Source of the DNA: Baylisascaris procyonis
Taxonomy: Eukaryota; Nematoda; Chromadorea; Rhabditida; Ascarididae
Assembly (NCBI GenBank): GCA_037389465.1
Contig: JAZARR010000153.1
Coordinates: 1-64,000 of the forward strand
Direction of reading: 5' to 3'
Length of the DNA: 64,000 nt
The position numbers and the translations under genes are program-made. Below, in pieces: positions 52,701-64,000 of this stretch. The notes beneath the pieces are model-generated. The model was not told where the DNA came from, did no database searches, and was given only the letters and a program-made list of their open reading frames with translations. The first letter of the stretch is position 1; every line of letters starts with the position of its first letter.

Positions 52701-55700
52701 CTAAGCCTAAGCCTAAGCCTAAGCCTAAGCCTAAGCCTAAGCCTAAGCCTAAGCCTAAGCCTAAGCCTAAGCCTAAGCCTAAGCCTAAGCCTAAGCCTAA
52801 GCCTAAGCCTAAGCCTAAGCCTAAGCCTAAGCCTAAGCCTAAGCCTAAGCCTAAGCCTAAGCCTAAGCCTAAGCCTAAGCCTAAGCCTAAGCCTAAGCCT
52901 AAGCCTAAGCCTAAGCCTAAGCCTAAGCCTAAGCCTAAGCCTAAGCCTAAGCCTAAGCCTAAGCCTAAGCCTAAGCCTAAGCCTAAGCCTAAGCCTAAGC
53001 CTAAGCCTAAGCCTAAGCCTAAGCCTAAGCCTAAGCCTAAGCCTAAGCCTAAGCCTAAGCCTAAGCCTAAGCCTAAGCCTAAGCCTAAGCCTAAGCCTAA
53101 GCCTAAGCCTAAGCCTAAGCCTAAGCCTAAGCCTAAGCCTAAGCCTAAGCCTAAGCCTAAGCCTAAGCCTAAGCCTAAGCCTAAGCCTAAGCCTAAGCCT
53201 AAGCCTAAGCCTAAGCCTAAGCCTAAGCCTAAGCCTAAGCCTAAGCCTAAGCCTAAGCCTAAGCCTAAGCCTAAGCCTAAGCCTAAGCCTAAGCCTAAGC
53301 CTAAGCCTAAGCCTAAGCCTAAGCCTAAGCCTAAGCCTAAGCCTAAGCCTAAGCCTAAGCCTAAGCCTAAGCCTAAGCCTAAGCCTAAGCCTAAGCCTAA
53401 GCCTAAGCCTAAGCCTAAGCCTAAGCCTAAGCCTAAGCCTAAGCCTAAGCCTAAGCCTAAGCCTAAGCCTAAGCCTAAGCCTAAGCCTAAGCCTAAGCCT
53501 AAGCCTAAGCCTAAGCCTAAGCCTAAGCCTAAGCCTAAGCCTAAGCCTAAGCCTAAGCCTAAGCCTAAGCCTAAGCCTAAGCCTAAGCCTAAGCCTAAGC
53601 CTAAGCCTAAGCCTAAGCCTAAGCCTAAGCCTAAGCCTAAGCCTAAGCCTAAGCCTAAGCCTAAGCCTAAGCCTAAGCCTAAGCCTAAGCCTAAGCCTAA
53701 GCCTAAGCCTAAGCCTAAGCCTAAGCCTAAGCCTAAGCCTAAGCCTAAGCCTAAGCCTAAGCCTAAGCCTAAGCCTAAGCCTAAGCCTAAGCCTAAGCCT
53801 AAGCCTAAGCCTAAGCCTAAGCCTAAGCCTAAGCCTAAGCCTAAGCCTAAGCCTAAGCCTAAGCCTAAGCCTAAGCCTAAGCCTAAGCCTAAGCCTAAGC
53901 CTAAGCCTAAGCCTAAGCCTAAGCCTAAGCCTAAGCCTAAGCCTAAGCCTAAGCCTAAGCCTAAGCCTAAGCCTAAGCCTAAGCCTAAGCCTAAGCCTAA
54001 GCCTAAGCCTAAGCCTAAGCCTAAGCCTAAGCCTAAGCCTAAGCCTAAGCCTAAGCCTAAGCCTAAGCCTAAGCCTAAGCCTAAGCCTAAGCCTAAGCCT
54101 AAGCCTAAGCCTAAGCCTAAGCCTAAGCCTAAGCCTAAGCCTAAGCCTAAGCCTAAGCCTAAGCCTAAGCCTAAGCCTAAGCCTAAGCCTAAGCCTAAGC
54201 CTAAGCCTAAGCCTAAGCCTAAGCCTAAGCCTAAGCCTAAGCCTAAGCCTAAGCCTAAGCCTAAGCCTAAGCCTAAGCCTAAGCCTAAGCCTAAGCCTAA
54301 GCCTAAGCCTAAGCCTAAGCCTAAGCCTAAGCCTAAGCCTAAGCCTAAGCCTAAGCCTAAGCCTAAGCCTAAGCCTAAGCCTAAGCCTAAGCCTAAGCCT
54401 AAGCCTAAGCCTAAGCCTAAGCCTAAGCCTAAGCCTAAGCCTAAGCCTAAGCCTAAGCCTAAGCCTAAGCCTAAGCCTAAGCCTAAGCCTAAGCCTAAGC
54501 CTAAGCCTAAGCCTAAGCCTAAGCCTAAGCCTAAGCCTAAGCCTAAGCCTAAGCCTAAGCCTAAGCCTAAGCCTAAGCCTAAGCCTAAGCCTAAGCCTAA
54601 GCCTAAGCCTAAGCCTAAGCCTAAGCCTAAGCCTAAGCCTAAGCCTAAGCCTAAGCCTAAGCCTAAGCCTAAGCCTAAGCCTAAGCCTAAGCCTAAGCCT
54701 AAGCCTAAGCCTAAGCCTAAGCCTAAGCCTAAGCCTAAGCCTAAGCCTAAGCCTAAGCCTAAGCCTAAGCCTAAGCCTAAGCCTAAGCCTAAGCCTAAGC
54801 CTAAGCCTAAGCCTAAGCCTAAGCCTAAGCCTAAGCCTAAGCCTAAGCCTAAGCCTAAGCCTAAGCCTAAGCCTAAGCCTAAGCCTAAGCCTAAGCCTAA
54901 GCCTAAGCCTAAGCCTAAGCCTAAGCCTAAGCCTAAGCCTAAGCCTAAGCCTAAGCCTAAGCCTAAGCCTAAGCCTAAGCCTAAGCCTAAGCCTAAGCCT
55001 AAGCCTAAGCCTAAGCCTAAGCCTAAGCCTAAGCCTAAGCCTAAGCCTAAGCCTAAGCCTAAGCCTAAGCCTAAGCCTAAGCCTAAGCCTAAGCCTAAGC
55101 CTAAGCCTAAGCCTAAGCCTAAGCCTAAGCCTAAGCCTAAGCCTAAGCCTAAGCCTAAGCCTAAGCCTAAGCCTAAGCCTAAGCCTAAGCCTAAGCCTAA
55201 GCCTAAGCCTAAGCCTAAGCCTAAGCCTAAGCCTAAGCCTAAGCCTAAGCCTAAGCCTAAGCCTAAGCCTAAGCCTAAGCCTAAGCCTAAGCCTAAGCCT
55301 AAGCCTAAGCCTAAGCCTAAGCCTAAGCCTAAGCCTAAGCCTAAGCCTAAGCCTAAGCCTAAGCCTAAGCCTAAGCCTAAGCCTAAGCCTAAGCCTAAGC
55401 CTAAGCCTAAGCCTAAGCCTAAGCCTAAGCCTAAGCCTAAGCCTAAGCCTAAGCCTAAGCCTAAGCCTAAGCCTAAGCCTAAGCCTAAGCCTAAGCCTAA
55501 GCCTAAGCCTAAGCCTAAGCCTAAGCCTAAGCCTAAGCCTAAGCCTAAGCCTAAGCCTAAGCCTAAGCCTAAGCCTAAGCCTAAGCCTAAGCCTAAGCCT
55601 AAGCCTAAGCCTAAGCCTAAGCCTAAGCCTAAGCCTAAGCCTAAGCCTAAGCCTAAGCCTAAGCCTAAGCCTAAGCCTAAGCCTAAGCCTAAGCCTAAGC

Positions 55701-57532
55701 CTAAGCCTAAGCCTAAGCCTAAGCCTAAGCCTAAGCCTAAGCCTAAGCCTAAGCCTAAGCCTAAGCCTAAGCCTAAGCCTAAGCCTAAGCCTAAGCCTAA
55801 GCCTAAGCCTAAGCCTAAGCCTAAGCCTAAGCCTAAGCCTAAGCCTAAGCCTAAGCCTAAGCCTAAGCCTAAGCCTAAGCCTAAGCCTAAGCCTAAGCCT
55901 AAGCCTAAGCCTAAGCCTAAGCCTAAGCCTAAGCCTAAGCCTAAGCCTAAGCCTAAGCCTAAGCCTAAGCCTAAGCCTAAGCCTAAGCCTAAGCCTAAGC
56001 CTAAGCCTAAGCCTAAGCCTAAGCCTAAGCCTAAGCCTAAGCCTAAGCCTAAGCCTAAGCCTAAGCCTAAGCCTAAGCCTAAGCCTAAGCCTAAGCCTAA
56101 GCCTAAGCCTAAGCCTAAGCCTAAGCCTAAGCCTAAGCCTAAGCCTAAGCCTAAGCCTAAGCCTAAGCCTAAGCCTAAGCCTAAGCCTAAGCCTAAGCCT
56201 AAGCCTAAGCCTAAGCCTAAGCCTAAGCCTAAGCCTAAGCCTAAGCCTAAGCCTAAGCCTAAGCCTAAGCCTAAGCCTAAGCCTAAGCCTAAGCCTAAGC
56301 CTAAGCCTAAGCCTAAGCCTAAGCCTAAGCCTAAGCCTAAGCCTAAGCCTAAGCCTAAGCCTAAGCCTAAGCCTAAGCCTAAGCCTAAGCCTAAGCCTAA
56401 GCCTAAGCCTAAGCCTAAGCCTAAGCCTAAGCCTAAGCCTAAGCCTAAGCCTAAGCCTAAGCCTAAGCCTAAGCCTAAGCCTAAGCCTAAGCCTAAGCCT
56501 AAGCCTAAGCCTAAGCCTAAGCCTAAGCCTAAGCCTAAGCCTAAGCCTAAGCCTAAGCCTAAGCCTAAGCCTAAGCCTAAGCCTAAGCCTAAGCCTAAGC
56601 CTAAGCCTAAGCCTAAGCCTAAGCCTAAGCCTAAGCCTAAGCCTAAGCCTAAGCCTAAGCCTAAGCCTAAGCCTAAGCCTAAGCCTAAGCCTAAGCCTAA
56701 GCCTAAGCCTAAGCCTAAGCCTAAGCCTAAGCCTAAGCCTAAGCCTAAGCCTAAGCCTAAGCCTAAGCCTAAGCCTAAGCCTAAGCCTAAGCCTAAGCCT
56801 AAGCCTAAGCCTAAGCCTAAGCCTAAGCCTAAGCCTAAGCCTAAGCCTAAGCCTAAGCCTAAGCCTAAGCCTAAGCCTAAGCCTAAGCCTAAGCCTAAGC
56901 CTAAGCCTAAGCCTAAGCCTAAGCCTAAGCCTAAGCCTAAGCCTAAGCCTAAGCCTAAGCCTAAGCCTAAGCCTAAGCCTAAGCCTAAGCCTAAGCCTAA
57001 GCCTAAGCCTAAGCCTAAGCCTAAGCCTAAGCCTAAGCCTAAGCCTAAGCCTAAGCCTAAGCCTAAGCCTAAGCCTAAGCCTAAGCCTAAGCCTAAGCCT
57101 AAGCCTAAGCCTAAGCCTAAGCCTAAGCCTAAGCCTAAGCCTAAGCCTAAGCCTAAGCCTAAGCCTAAGCCTAAGCCTAAGCCTAAGCCTAAGCCTAAGC
57201 CTAAGCCTAAGCCTAAGCCTAAGCCTAAGCCTAAGCCTAAGCCTAAGCCTAAGCCTAAGCCTAAGCCTAAGCCTAAGCCTAAGCCTAAGCCTAAGCCTAA
57301 GCCTAAGCCTAAGCCTAAGCCTAAGCCTAAGCCTAAGCCTAAGCCTAAGCCTAAGCCTAAGCCTAAGCCTAAGCCTAAGCCTAAGCCTAAGCCTAAGCCT
57401 AAGCCTAAGCCTAAGCCTAAGCCTAAGCCTAAGCCTAAGCCTAAGCCTAAGCCTAAGCCTAAGCCTAAGCCTAAGCCTAAGCCTAAGCCTAAGCCTAAGC
57501 CTAAGCCTAAGCCTAAGCCTAAGCCTAAGCCT

Positions 57533-60500
57533 GAGCCTAAGCCTAAGCCTAAGCCTAAGCCTAAGCCTAAGCCTAAGCCTAAGCCTAAGCCTAAGCCTAA
57601 GCCTAAGCCTAAGCCTAAGCCTAAGCCTAAGCCTAAGCCTAAGCCTAAGCCTAAGCCTAAGCCTAAGCCTAAGCCTAAGCCTAAGCCTAAGCCTAAGCCT
57701 AAGCCTAAGCCTAAGCCTAAGCCTAAGCCTAAGCCTAAGCCTAAGCCTAAGCCTAAGCCTAAGCCTAAGCCTAAGCCTAAGCCTAAGCCTAAGCCTAAGC
57801 CTAAGCCTAAGCCTAAGCCTAAGCCTAAGCCTAAGCCTAAGCCTAAGCCTAAGCCTAAGCCTAAGCCTAAGCCTAAGCCTAAGCCTAAGCCTAAGCCTAA
57901 GCCTAAGCCTAAGCCTAAGCCTAAGCCTAAGCCTAAGCCTAAGCCTAAGCCTAAGCCTAAGCCTAAGCCTAAGCCTAAGCCTAAGCCTAAGCCTAAGCCT
58001 AAGCCTAAGCCTAAGCCTAAGCCTAAGCCTAAGCCTAAGCCTAAGCCTAAGCCTAAGCCTAAGCCTAAGCCTAAGCCTAAGCCTAAGCCTAAGCCTAAGC
58101 CTAAGCCTAAGCCTAAGCCTAAGCCTAAGCCTAAGCCTAAGCCTAAGCCTAAGCCTAAGCCTAAGCCTAAGCCTAAGCCTAAGCCTAAGCCTAAGCCTAA
58201 GCCTAAGCCTAAGCCTAAGCCTAAGCCTAAGCCTAAGCCTAAGCCTAAGCCTAAGCCTAAGCCTAAGCCTAAGCCTAAGCCTAAGCCTAAGCCTAAGCCT
58301 AAGCCTAAGCCTAAGCCTAAGCCTAAGCCTAAGCCTAAGCCTAAGCCTAAGCCTAAGCCTAAGCCTAAGCCTAAGCCTAAGCCTAAGCCTAAGCCTAAGC
58401 CTAAGCCTAAGCCTAAGCCTAAGCCTAAGCCTAAGCCTAAGCCTAAGCCTAAGCCTAAGCCTAAGCCTAAGCCTAAGCCTAAGCCTAAGCCTAAGCCTAA
58501 GCCTAAGCCTAAGCCTAAGCCTAAGCCTAAGCCTAAGCCTAAGCCTAAGCCTAAGCCTAAGCCTAAGCCTAAGCCTAAGCCTAAGCCTAAGCCTAAGCCT
58601 AAGCCTAAGCCTAAGCCTAAGCCTAAGCCTAAGCCTAAGCCTAAGCCTAAGCCTAAGCCTAAGCCTAAGCCTAAGCCTAAGCCTAAGCCTAAGCCTAAGC
58701 CTAAGCCTAAGCCTAAGCCTAAGCCTAAGCCTAAGCCTAAGCCTAAGCCTAAGCCTAAGCCTAAGCCTAAGCCTAAGCCTAAGCCTAAGCCTAAGCCTAA
58801 GCCTAAGCCTAAGCCTAAGCCTAAGCCTAAGCCTAAGCCTAAGCCTAAGCCTAAGCCTAAGCCTAAGCCTAAGCCTAAGCCTAAGCCTAAGCCTAAGCCT
58901 AAGCCTAAGCCTAAGCCTAAGCCTAAGCCTAAGCCTAAGCCTAAGCCTAAGCCTAAGCCTAAGCCTAAGCCTAAGCCTAAGCCTAAGCCTAAGCCTAAGC
59001 CTAAGCCTAAGCCTAAGCCTAAGCCTAAGCCTAAGCCTAAGCCTAAGCCTAAGCCTAAGCCTAAGCCTAAGCCTAAGCCTAAGCCTAAGCCTAAGCCTAA
59101 GCCTAAGCCTAAGCCTAAGCCTAAGCCTAAGCCTAAGCCTAAGCCTAAGCCTAAGCCTAAGCCTAAGCCTAAGCCTAAGCCTAAGCCTAAGCCTAAGCCT
59201 AAGCCTAAGCCTAAGCCTAAGCCTAAGCCTAAGCCTAAGCCTAAGCCTAAGCCTAAGCCTAAGCCTAAGCCTAAGCCTAAGCCTAAGCCTAAGCCTAAGC
59301 CTAAGCCTAAGCCTAAGCCTAAGCCTAAGCCTAAGCCTAAGCCTAAGCCTAAGCCTAAGCCTAAGCCTAAGCCTAAGCCTAAGCCTAAGCCTAAGCCTAA
59401 GCCTAAGCCTAAGCCTAAGCCTAAGCCTAAGCCTAAGCCTAAGCCTAAGCCTAAGCCTAAGCCTAAGCCTAAGCCTAAGCCTAAGCCTAAGCCTAAGCCT
59501 AAGCCTAAGCCTAAGCCTAAGCCTAAGCCTAAGCCTAAGCCTAAGCCTAAGCCTAAGCCTAAGCCTAAGCCTAAGCCTAAGCCTAAGCCTAAGCCTAAGC
59601 CTAAGCCTAAGCCTAAGCCTAAGCCTAAGCCTAAGCCTAAGCCTAAGCCTAAGCCTAAGCCTAAGCCTAAGCCTAAGCCTAAGCCTAAGCCTAAGCCTAA
59701 GCCTAAGCCTAAGCCTAAGCCTAAGCCTAAGCCTAAGCCTAAGCCTAAGCCTAAGCCTAAGCCTAAGCCTAAGCCTAAGCCTAAGCCTAAGCCTAAGCCT
59801 AAGCCTAAGCCTAAGCCTAAGCCTAAGCCTAAGCCTAAGCCTAAGCCTAAGCCTAAGCCTAAGCCTAAGCCTAAGCCTAAGCCTAAGCCTAAGCCTAAGC
59901 CTAAGCCTAAGCCTAAGCCTAAGCCTAAGCCTAAGCCTAAGCCTAAGCCTAAGCCTAAGCCTAAGCCTAAGCCTAAGCCTAAGCCTAAGCCTAAGCCTAA
60001 GCCTAAGCCTAAGCCTAAGCCTAAGCCTAAGCCTAAGCCTAAGCCTAAGCCTAAGCCTAAGCCTAAGCCTAAGCCTAAGCCTAAGCCTAAGCCTAAGCCT
60101 AAGCCTAAGCCTAAGCCTAAGCCTAAGCCTAAGCCTAAGCCTAAGCCTAAGCCTAAGCCTAAGCCTGAGCCTAAGCCTAAGCCTAAGCCTAAGCCTAAGC
60201 CTAAGCCTAAGCCTAAGCCTAAGCCTAAGCCTAAGCCTAAGCCTAAGCCTAAGCCTAAGCCTAAGCCTAAGCCTAAGCCTAAGCCTAAGCCTAAGCCTAA
60301 GCCTAAGCCTAAGCCTAAGCCTAAGCCTAAGCCTAAGCCTAAGCCTAAGCCTAAGCCTAAGCCTAAGCCTAAGCCTAAGCCTAAGCCTAAGCCTAAGCCT
60401 AAGCCTAAGCCTAAGCCTAAGCCTAAGCCTAAGCCTAAGCCTAAGCCTAAGCCTAAGCCTAAGCCTAAGCCTAAGCCTAAGCCTAAGCCTAAGCCTAAGC

Positions 60501-63421
60501 CTAAGCCTAAGCCTAAGCCTAAGCCTAAGCCTAAGCCTAAGCCTAAGCCTAAGCCTAAGCCTAAGCCTAAGCCTAAGCCTAAGCCTAAGCCTAAGCCTAA
60601 GCCTAAGCCTAAGCCTAAGCCTAAGCCTAAGCCTAAGCCTAAGCCTAAGCCTAAGCCTAAGCCTAAGCCTAAGCCTAAGCCTAAGCCTAAGCCTAAGCCT
60701 AGCCTAAGCCTAAGCCTAAGCCTAAGCCTAAGCCTAAGCCTAAGCCTAAGCCTAAGCCTAAGCCTAAGCCTAAGCCTAAGCCTAAGCCTAAGCCTAAGCC
60801 TAAGCCTAAGCCTAAGCCTAAGCCTAAGCCTAAGCCTAAGCCTAAGCCTAAGCCTAAGCCTAAGCCTAAGCCTAAGCCTAAGCCTAAGCCTAAGCCTAAG
60901 CCTAAGCCTAAGCCTAAGCCTAAGCCTAAGCCTAAGCCTAAGCCTAAGCCTAAGCCTAAGCCTAAGCCTAAGCCTAAGCCTAAGCCTAAGCCTAAGCCTA
61001 AGCCTAAGCCTAAGCCTAAGCCTAAGCCTAAGCCTAAGCCTAAGCCTAAGCCTAAGCCTAAGCCTAAGCCTAAGCCTAAGCCTAAGCCTAAGCCTAAGCC
61101 TAAGCCTAAGCCTAAGCCTAAGCCTAAGCCTAAGCCTAAGCCTAAGCCTAAGCCTAAGCCTAAGCCTAAGCCTAAGCCTAAGCCTAAGCCTAAGCCTAAG
61201 CCTAAGCCTAAGCCTAAGCCTAAGCCTAAGCCTAAGCCTAAGCCTAAGCCTAAGCCTAAGCCTAAGCCTAAGCCTAAGCCTAAGCCTAAGCCTAAGCCTA
61301 AGCCTAAGCCTAAGCCTAAGCCTAAGCCTAAGCCTAAGCCTAAGCCTAAGCCTAAGCCTAAGCCTAAGCCTAAGCCTAAGCCTAAGCCTAAGCCTAAGCC
61401 TAAGCCTAAGCCTAAGCCTAAGCCTAAGCCTAAGCCTAAGCCTAAGCCTAAGCCTAAGCCTAAGCCTAAGCCTAAGCCTAAGCCTAAGCCTAAGCCTAAG
61501 CCTAAGCCTAAGCCTAAGCCTAAGCCTAAGCCTAAGCTAAGCCTAAGCCTAAGCCTAAGCCTAAGCCTAAGCCTAAGCCTAAGCCTAAGCCTAAGCCTAA
61601 GCCTAAGCCTAAGCCTAAGCCTAAGCCTAAGCCTAAGCCTAAGCCTAAGCCTAAGCCTAAGCCTAAGCCTAAGCCTAAGCCTAAGCCTAAGCCTAAGCCT
61701 AAGCCTAAGCCTAAGCCTAAGCCTAAGCCTAAGCCTAAGCCTAAGCCTAAGCCTAAGCCTAAGCCTAAGCCTAAGCCTAAGCCTAAGCCTAAGCCTAAGC
61801 CTAAGCCTAAGCCTAAGCCTAAGCCTAAGCCTAAGCCTAAGCCTAAGCCTAAGCCTAAGCCTAAGCCTAAGCCTAAGCCTAAGCCTAAGCCTAAGCCTAA
61901 GCCTAAGCCTAAGCCTAAGCCTAAGCCTAAGCCTAAGCCTAAGCCTAAGCCTAAGCCTAAGCCTAAGCCTAAGCCTAAGCCTAAGCCTAAGCCTAAGCCT
62001 GAGCCTAAGCCTAAGCCTAAGCCTAAGCCTAAGCCTAAGCCTAAGCCTAAGCCTAAGCCTAAGCCTAAGCCTAAGCCTAAGCCTAAGCCTAAGCCTAAGC
62101 CTAAGCCTAAGCCTAAGCCTAAGCCTAAGCCTAAGCCTAAGCCTAAGCCTAAGCCTAAGCCTAAGCCTAAGCCTAAGCCTAAGCCTAAGCCTAAGCCTAA
62201 GCCTAAGCCTAAGCCTAAGCCTAAGCCTAAGCCTAAGCCTAAGCCTAAGCCTAAGCCTAAGCCTAAGCCTAAGCCTAAGCCTAAGCCTAAGCCTAAGCCT
62301 AAGCCTAAGCCTAAGCCTAAGCCTAAGCCTAAGCCTAAGCCTAAGCCTAAGCCTAAGCCTAAGCCTAAGCCTAAGCCTAAGCCTAAGCCTAAGCCTAAGC
62401 CTAAGCTAAGCCTAAGCCTAAGCCTAAGCCTAAGCCTAAGCCTAAGCCTAAGCCTAAGCCTAAGCCTAAGCCTAAGCCTAAGCCTAAGCCTAAGCCTAAG
62501 CCTAAGCCTAAGCCTAAGCCTAAGCCTAAGCCTAAGCCTAAGCCTAAGCCTAAGCCTAAGCCTAAGCCTAAGCCTAAGCCTAAGCCTAAGCCTAAGCCTA
62601 AGCCTAAGCCTAAGCCTAAGCCTAAGCCTAAGCCTAAGCCTAAGCCTAAGCCTAAGCCTAAGCCTAAGCCTAAGCCTAAGCCTAAGCCTAAGCCTAAGCC
62701 TAAGCCTAAGCCTAAGCCTAAGCCTAAGCCTAAGCCTAAGCCTAAGCCTAAGCCTAAGCCTAAGCCTAAGCCTAAGCCTAAGCCTAAGCCTAAGCCTAAG
62801 CCTAAGCCTAAGCCTAAGCCTAAGCCTAAGCCTAAGCCTAAGCCTAAGCCTAAGCCTAAGCCTAAGCCTAAGCCTAAGCCTAAGCCTAAGCCTAAGCCTA
62901 AGCCTAAGCCTAAGCCTAAGCCTAAGCCTAAGCCTAAGCCTAAGCCTAAGCCTAAGCCTAAGCCTAAGCCTAAGCCTAAGCCTAAGCCTAAGCCTAAGCC
63001 TAAGCCTAAGCCTAAGCCTAAGCCTAAGCCTAAGCCTAAGCCTAAGCCTAAGCCTAAGCCTAAGCCTAAGCCTAAGCCTAAGCCTAAGCCTAAGCCTAAG
63101 CCTAAGCCTAAGCCTAAGCCTAAGCCTAAGCCTGAGCCTAAGCCTAAGCCTAAGCCTAAGCCTAAGCCTAAGCCTAAGCCTAAGCCTAAGCCTAAGCCTA
63201 AGCCTAAGCCTAAGCCTAAGCCTAAGCCTAAGCCTAAGCCTAAGCCTAAGCCTAAGCCTAAGCCTAAGCCTAAGCCTAAGCCTAAGCCTAAGCCTAAGCC
63301 TAAGCCTAAGCCTAAGCCTAAGCCTAAGCCTAAGCCTAAGCCTAAGCCTAAGCCTAAGCCTAAGCCTAAGCCTAAGCCTAAGCCTAAGCCTAAGCCTAAG
63401 CCTAAGCCTAAGCCTAAGCCT
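57533..63421. other. Right cluster of interruptions, denser towards the window edge
   Basis: A to G giving GCCTGA occurs at 57533, 60167, 62001 and 63134. There is loss of A near 60701, loss of C near 61537 and 62407, and gain of T at 63421. Spacing falls from kilobases to a few hundred bases. The repeated GCCTGA variant (TCAGGC on the G-rich strand) also occurs in the degenerate block. Confidence 0.8.
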
Positions 63422-64000
63422 TAAGCCTAAGCCTAAGCCTAAGCCTAAGCCTAAGCCTAAGCCTAAGCCTAAGCCTAAGCCTAAGCCTAAGCCTAAGCCT
63501 AAGCCTAAGCCTAAGCCTAAGCCTAAGCCTAAGCCTAAGCCTAAGCCTAAGCCTAAGCCTAAGCCTAAGCCTAAGCCTAAGCCTAAGCCTAAGCCTAAGC
63601 CTAAGCCTAAGCCTAAGCCTAAGCCTAAGCCTAAGCCTAAGCCTAAGCCTAAGCCTAAGCCTAAGCCTAAGCCTAAGCCTAAGCCTAAGCCTAAGCCTAA
63701 GCCTAAGCCTAAGCCTAAGCCTAAGCCTAAGCCTAAGCCTAAGCCTAAGCCTAAGCCTAAGCCTAAGCCTAAGCCTAAGCCTAAGCCTAAGCCTAAGCCT
63801 AAGCCTAAGCCTAAGCCTAAGCCTAAGCCTAAGCCTAAGCCTAAGCCTAAGCCTAAGCCTAAGCCTAAGCCTAAGCCTAAGCCTAAGCCTAAGCCTAAGC
63901 CTAAGCCTAAGCCTAAGCCTAAGCCTAAGCCTAAGCCTAAGCCTAAGCCTAAGCCTAAGCCTAAGCCTAAGCCTAAGCCTAAGCCTAAGCCTAAGCCTAA

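Larger units (their letters stand above)
8010..64000. repeat. Near-perfect telomeric (GCCTAA)n / (TTAGGC)n array
   Basis: About 56 kb, or roughly 9,300 hexamers, run in one direction only: C-rich strand on +, G-rich strand on -. TTAGGC is the telomere repeat of many nematodes. There it is made by telomerase and bound by telomere proteins (in C. elegans POT-1/POT-2 on single strands and the TEBP proteins on duplex). By eye I find about 22 interruptions, nearly all single-base, clustered at 8067-14839 and 57533-63421. The array is open at the right edge of the window. Its length exceeds the few kilobases usually reported for C. elegans telomeres. Whether it is terminal or interstitial cannot be settled here; its polarity relative to the degenerate block argues against a simple terminal telomere. 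Confidence 0.97.

Noticed and set aside
8010..64000. TERRA-type telomeric transcript gene
   Set aside because: Telomeric repeats can be transcribed in many eukaryotes, but no promoter or boundary is visible here, so no RNA feature can be supported.
8010..64000. G-quadruplex-forming G-rich strand as a specific regulatory feature
   Set aside because: TTAGGC has only GG runs, so at best two-layer quadruplexes could form, and the property is uniform along the whole array and marks no particular site.

Overview
The whole 64 kb is telomere-type DNA with no gene on either strand. The + strand reads (GCCTAA)n, so the - strand reads (TTAGGC)n. TTAGGC is the established telomere repeat of many nematodes (Caenorhabditis, Ascaris and relatives), so a nematode chromosome is the most likely source. 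This rests on the hexamer alone, because there is no unique sequence to confirm it.

The window has two parts. Positions 1-8009 are a degenerate block: GCCTAA hexamers with many substitutions and one-base indels, punctuated by a recurring element built from strongly diverged hexamers. That element has a core (AATCCATAAG, then AGCGATAAACATAAGTATAAGCTTAG), an optional 69-bp left arm and an optional right arm. About fifteen full or partial copies are recognisable. Positions 8010-64000 are an almost perfect GCCTAA array of about 9,300 units. By eye it has only about 22 interruptions, and a stretch of about 26.6 kb (14840-41412) has none.

The main result is long-range order inside the degenerate block. 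About sixteen separate variants between 2333 and 4335 recur in the same order 2,492-2,506 bp further on. They show tandem units of about 2.5 kb: U1 (2333-4824), U2 (4825-7665) and U3 (7666-8009). U3 keeps only the first 0.34 kb of the unit and is cut off where the perfect array begins. This is a higher-order repeat that grew out of telomeric hexamers. An earlier unit may start at position 16, but it aligns poorly.

The second result is polarity. The G-rich strand runs 5'->3' from right to left, so a chromosome end would lie to the left. The degenerate, element-bearing DNA is also on the left, where a simple terminal telomere should be purest. Interruptions rise again towards the right edge. 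The block therefore looks like an interstitial or satellite-like telomeric array, an ALT-like composite end, or an assembly artefact, rather than an ordinary telomere joined to its subtelomere. There are no protein genes, RNA genes, transposons or CRISPR arrays to connect; the long Leu-Arg, Leu-Gly, Leu-Ser and Pro-Lys reading frames are products of the hexamer.
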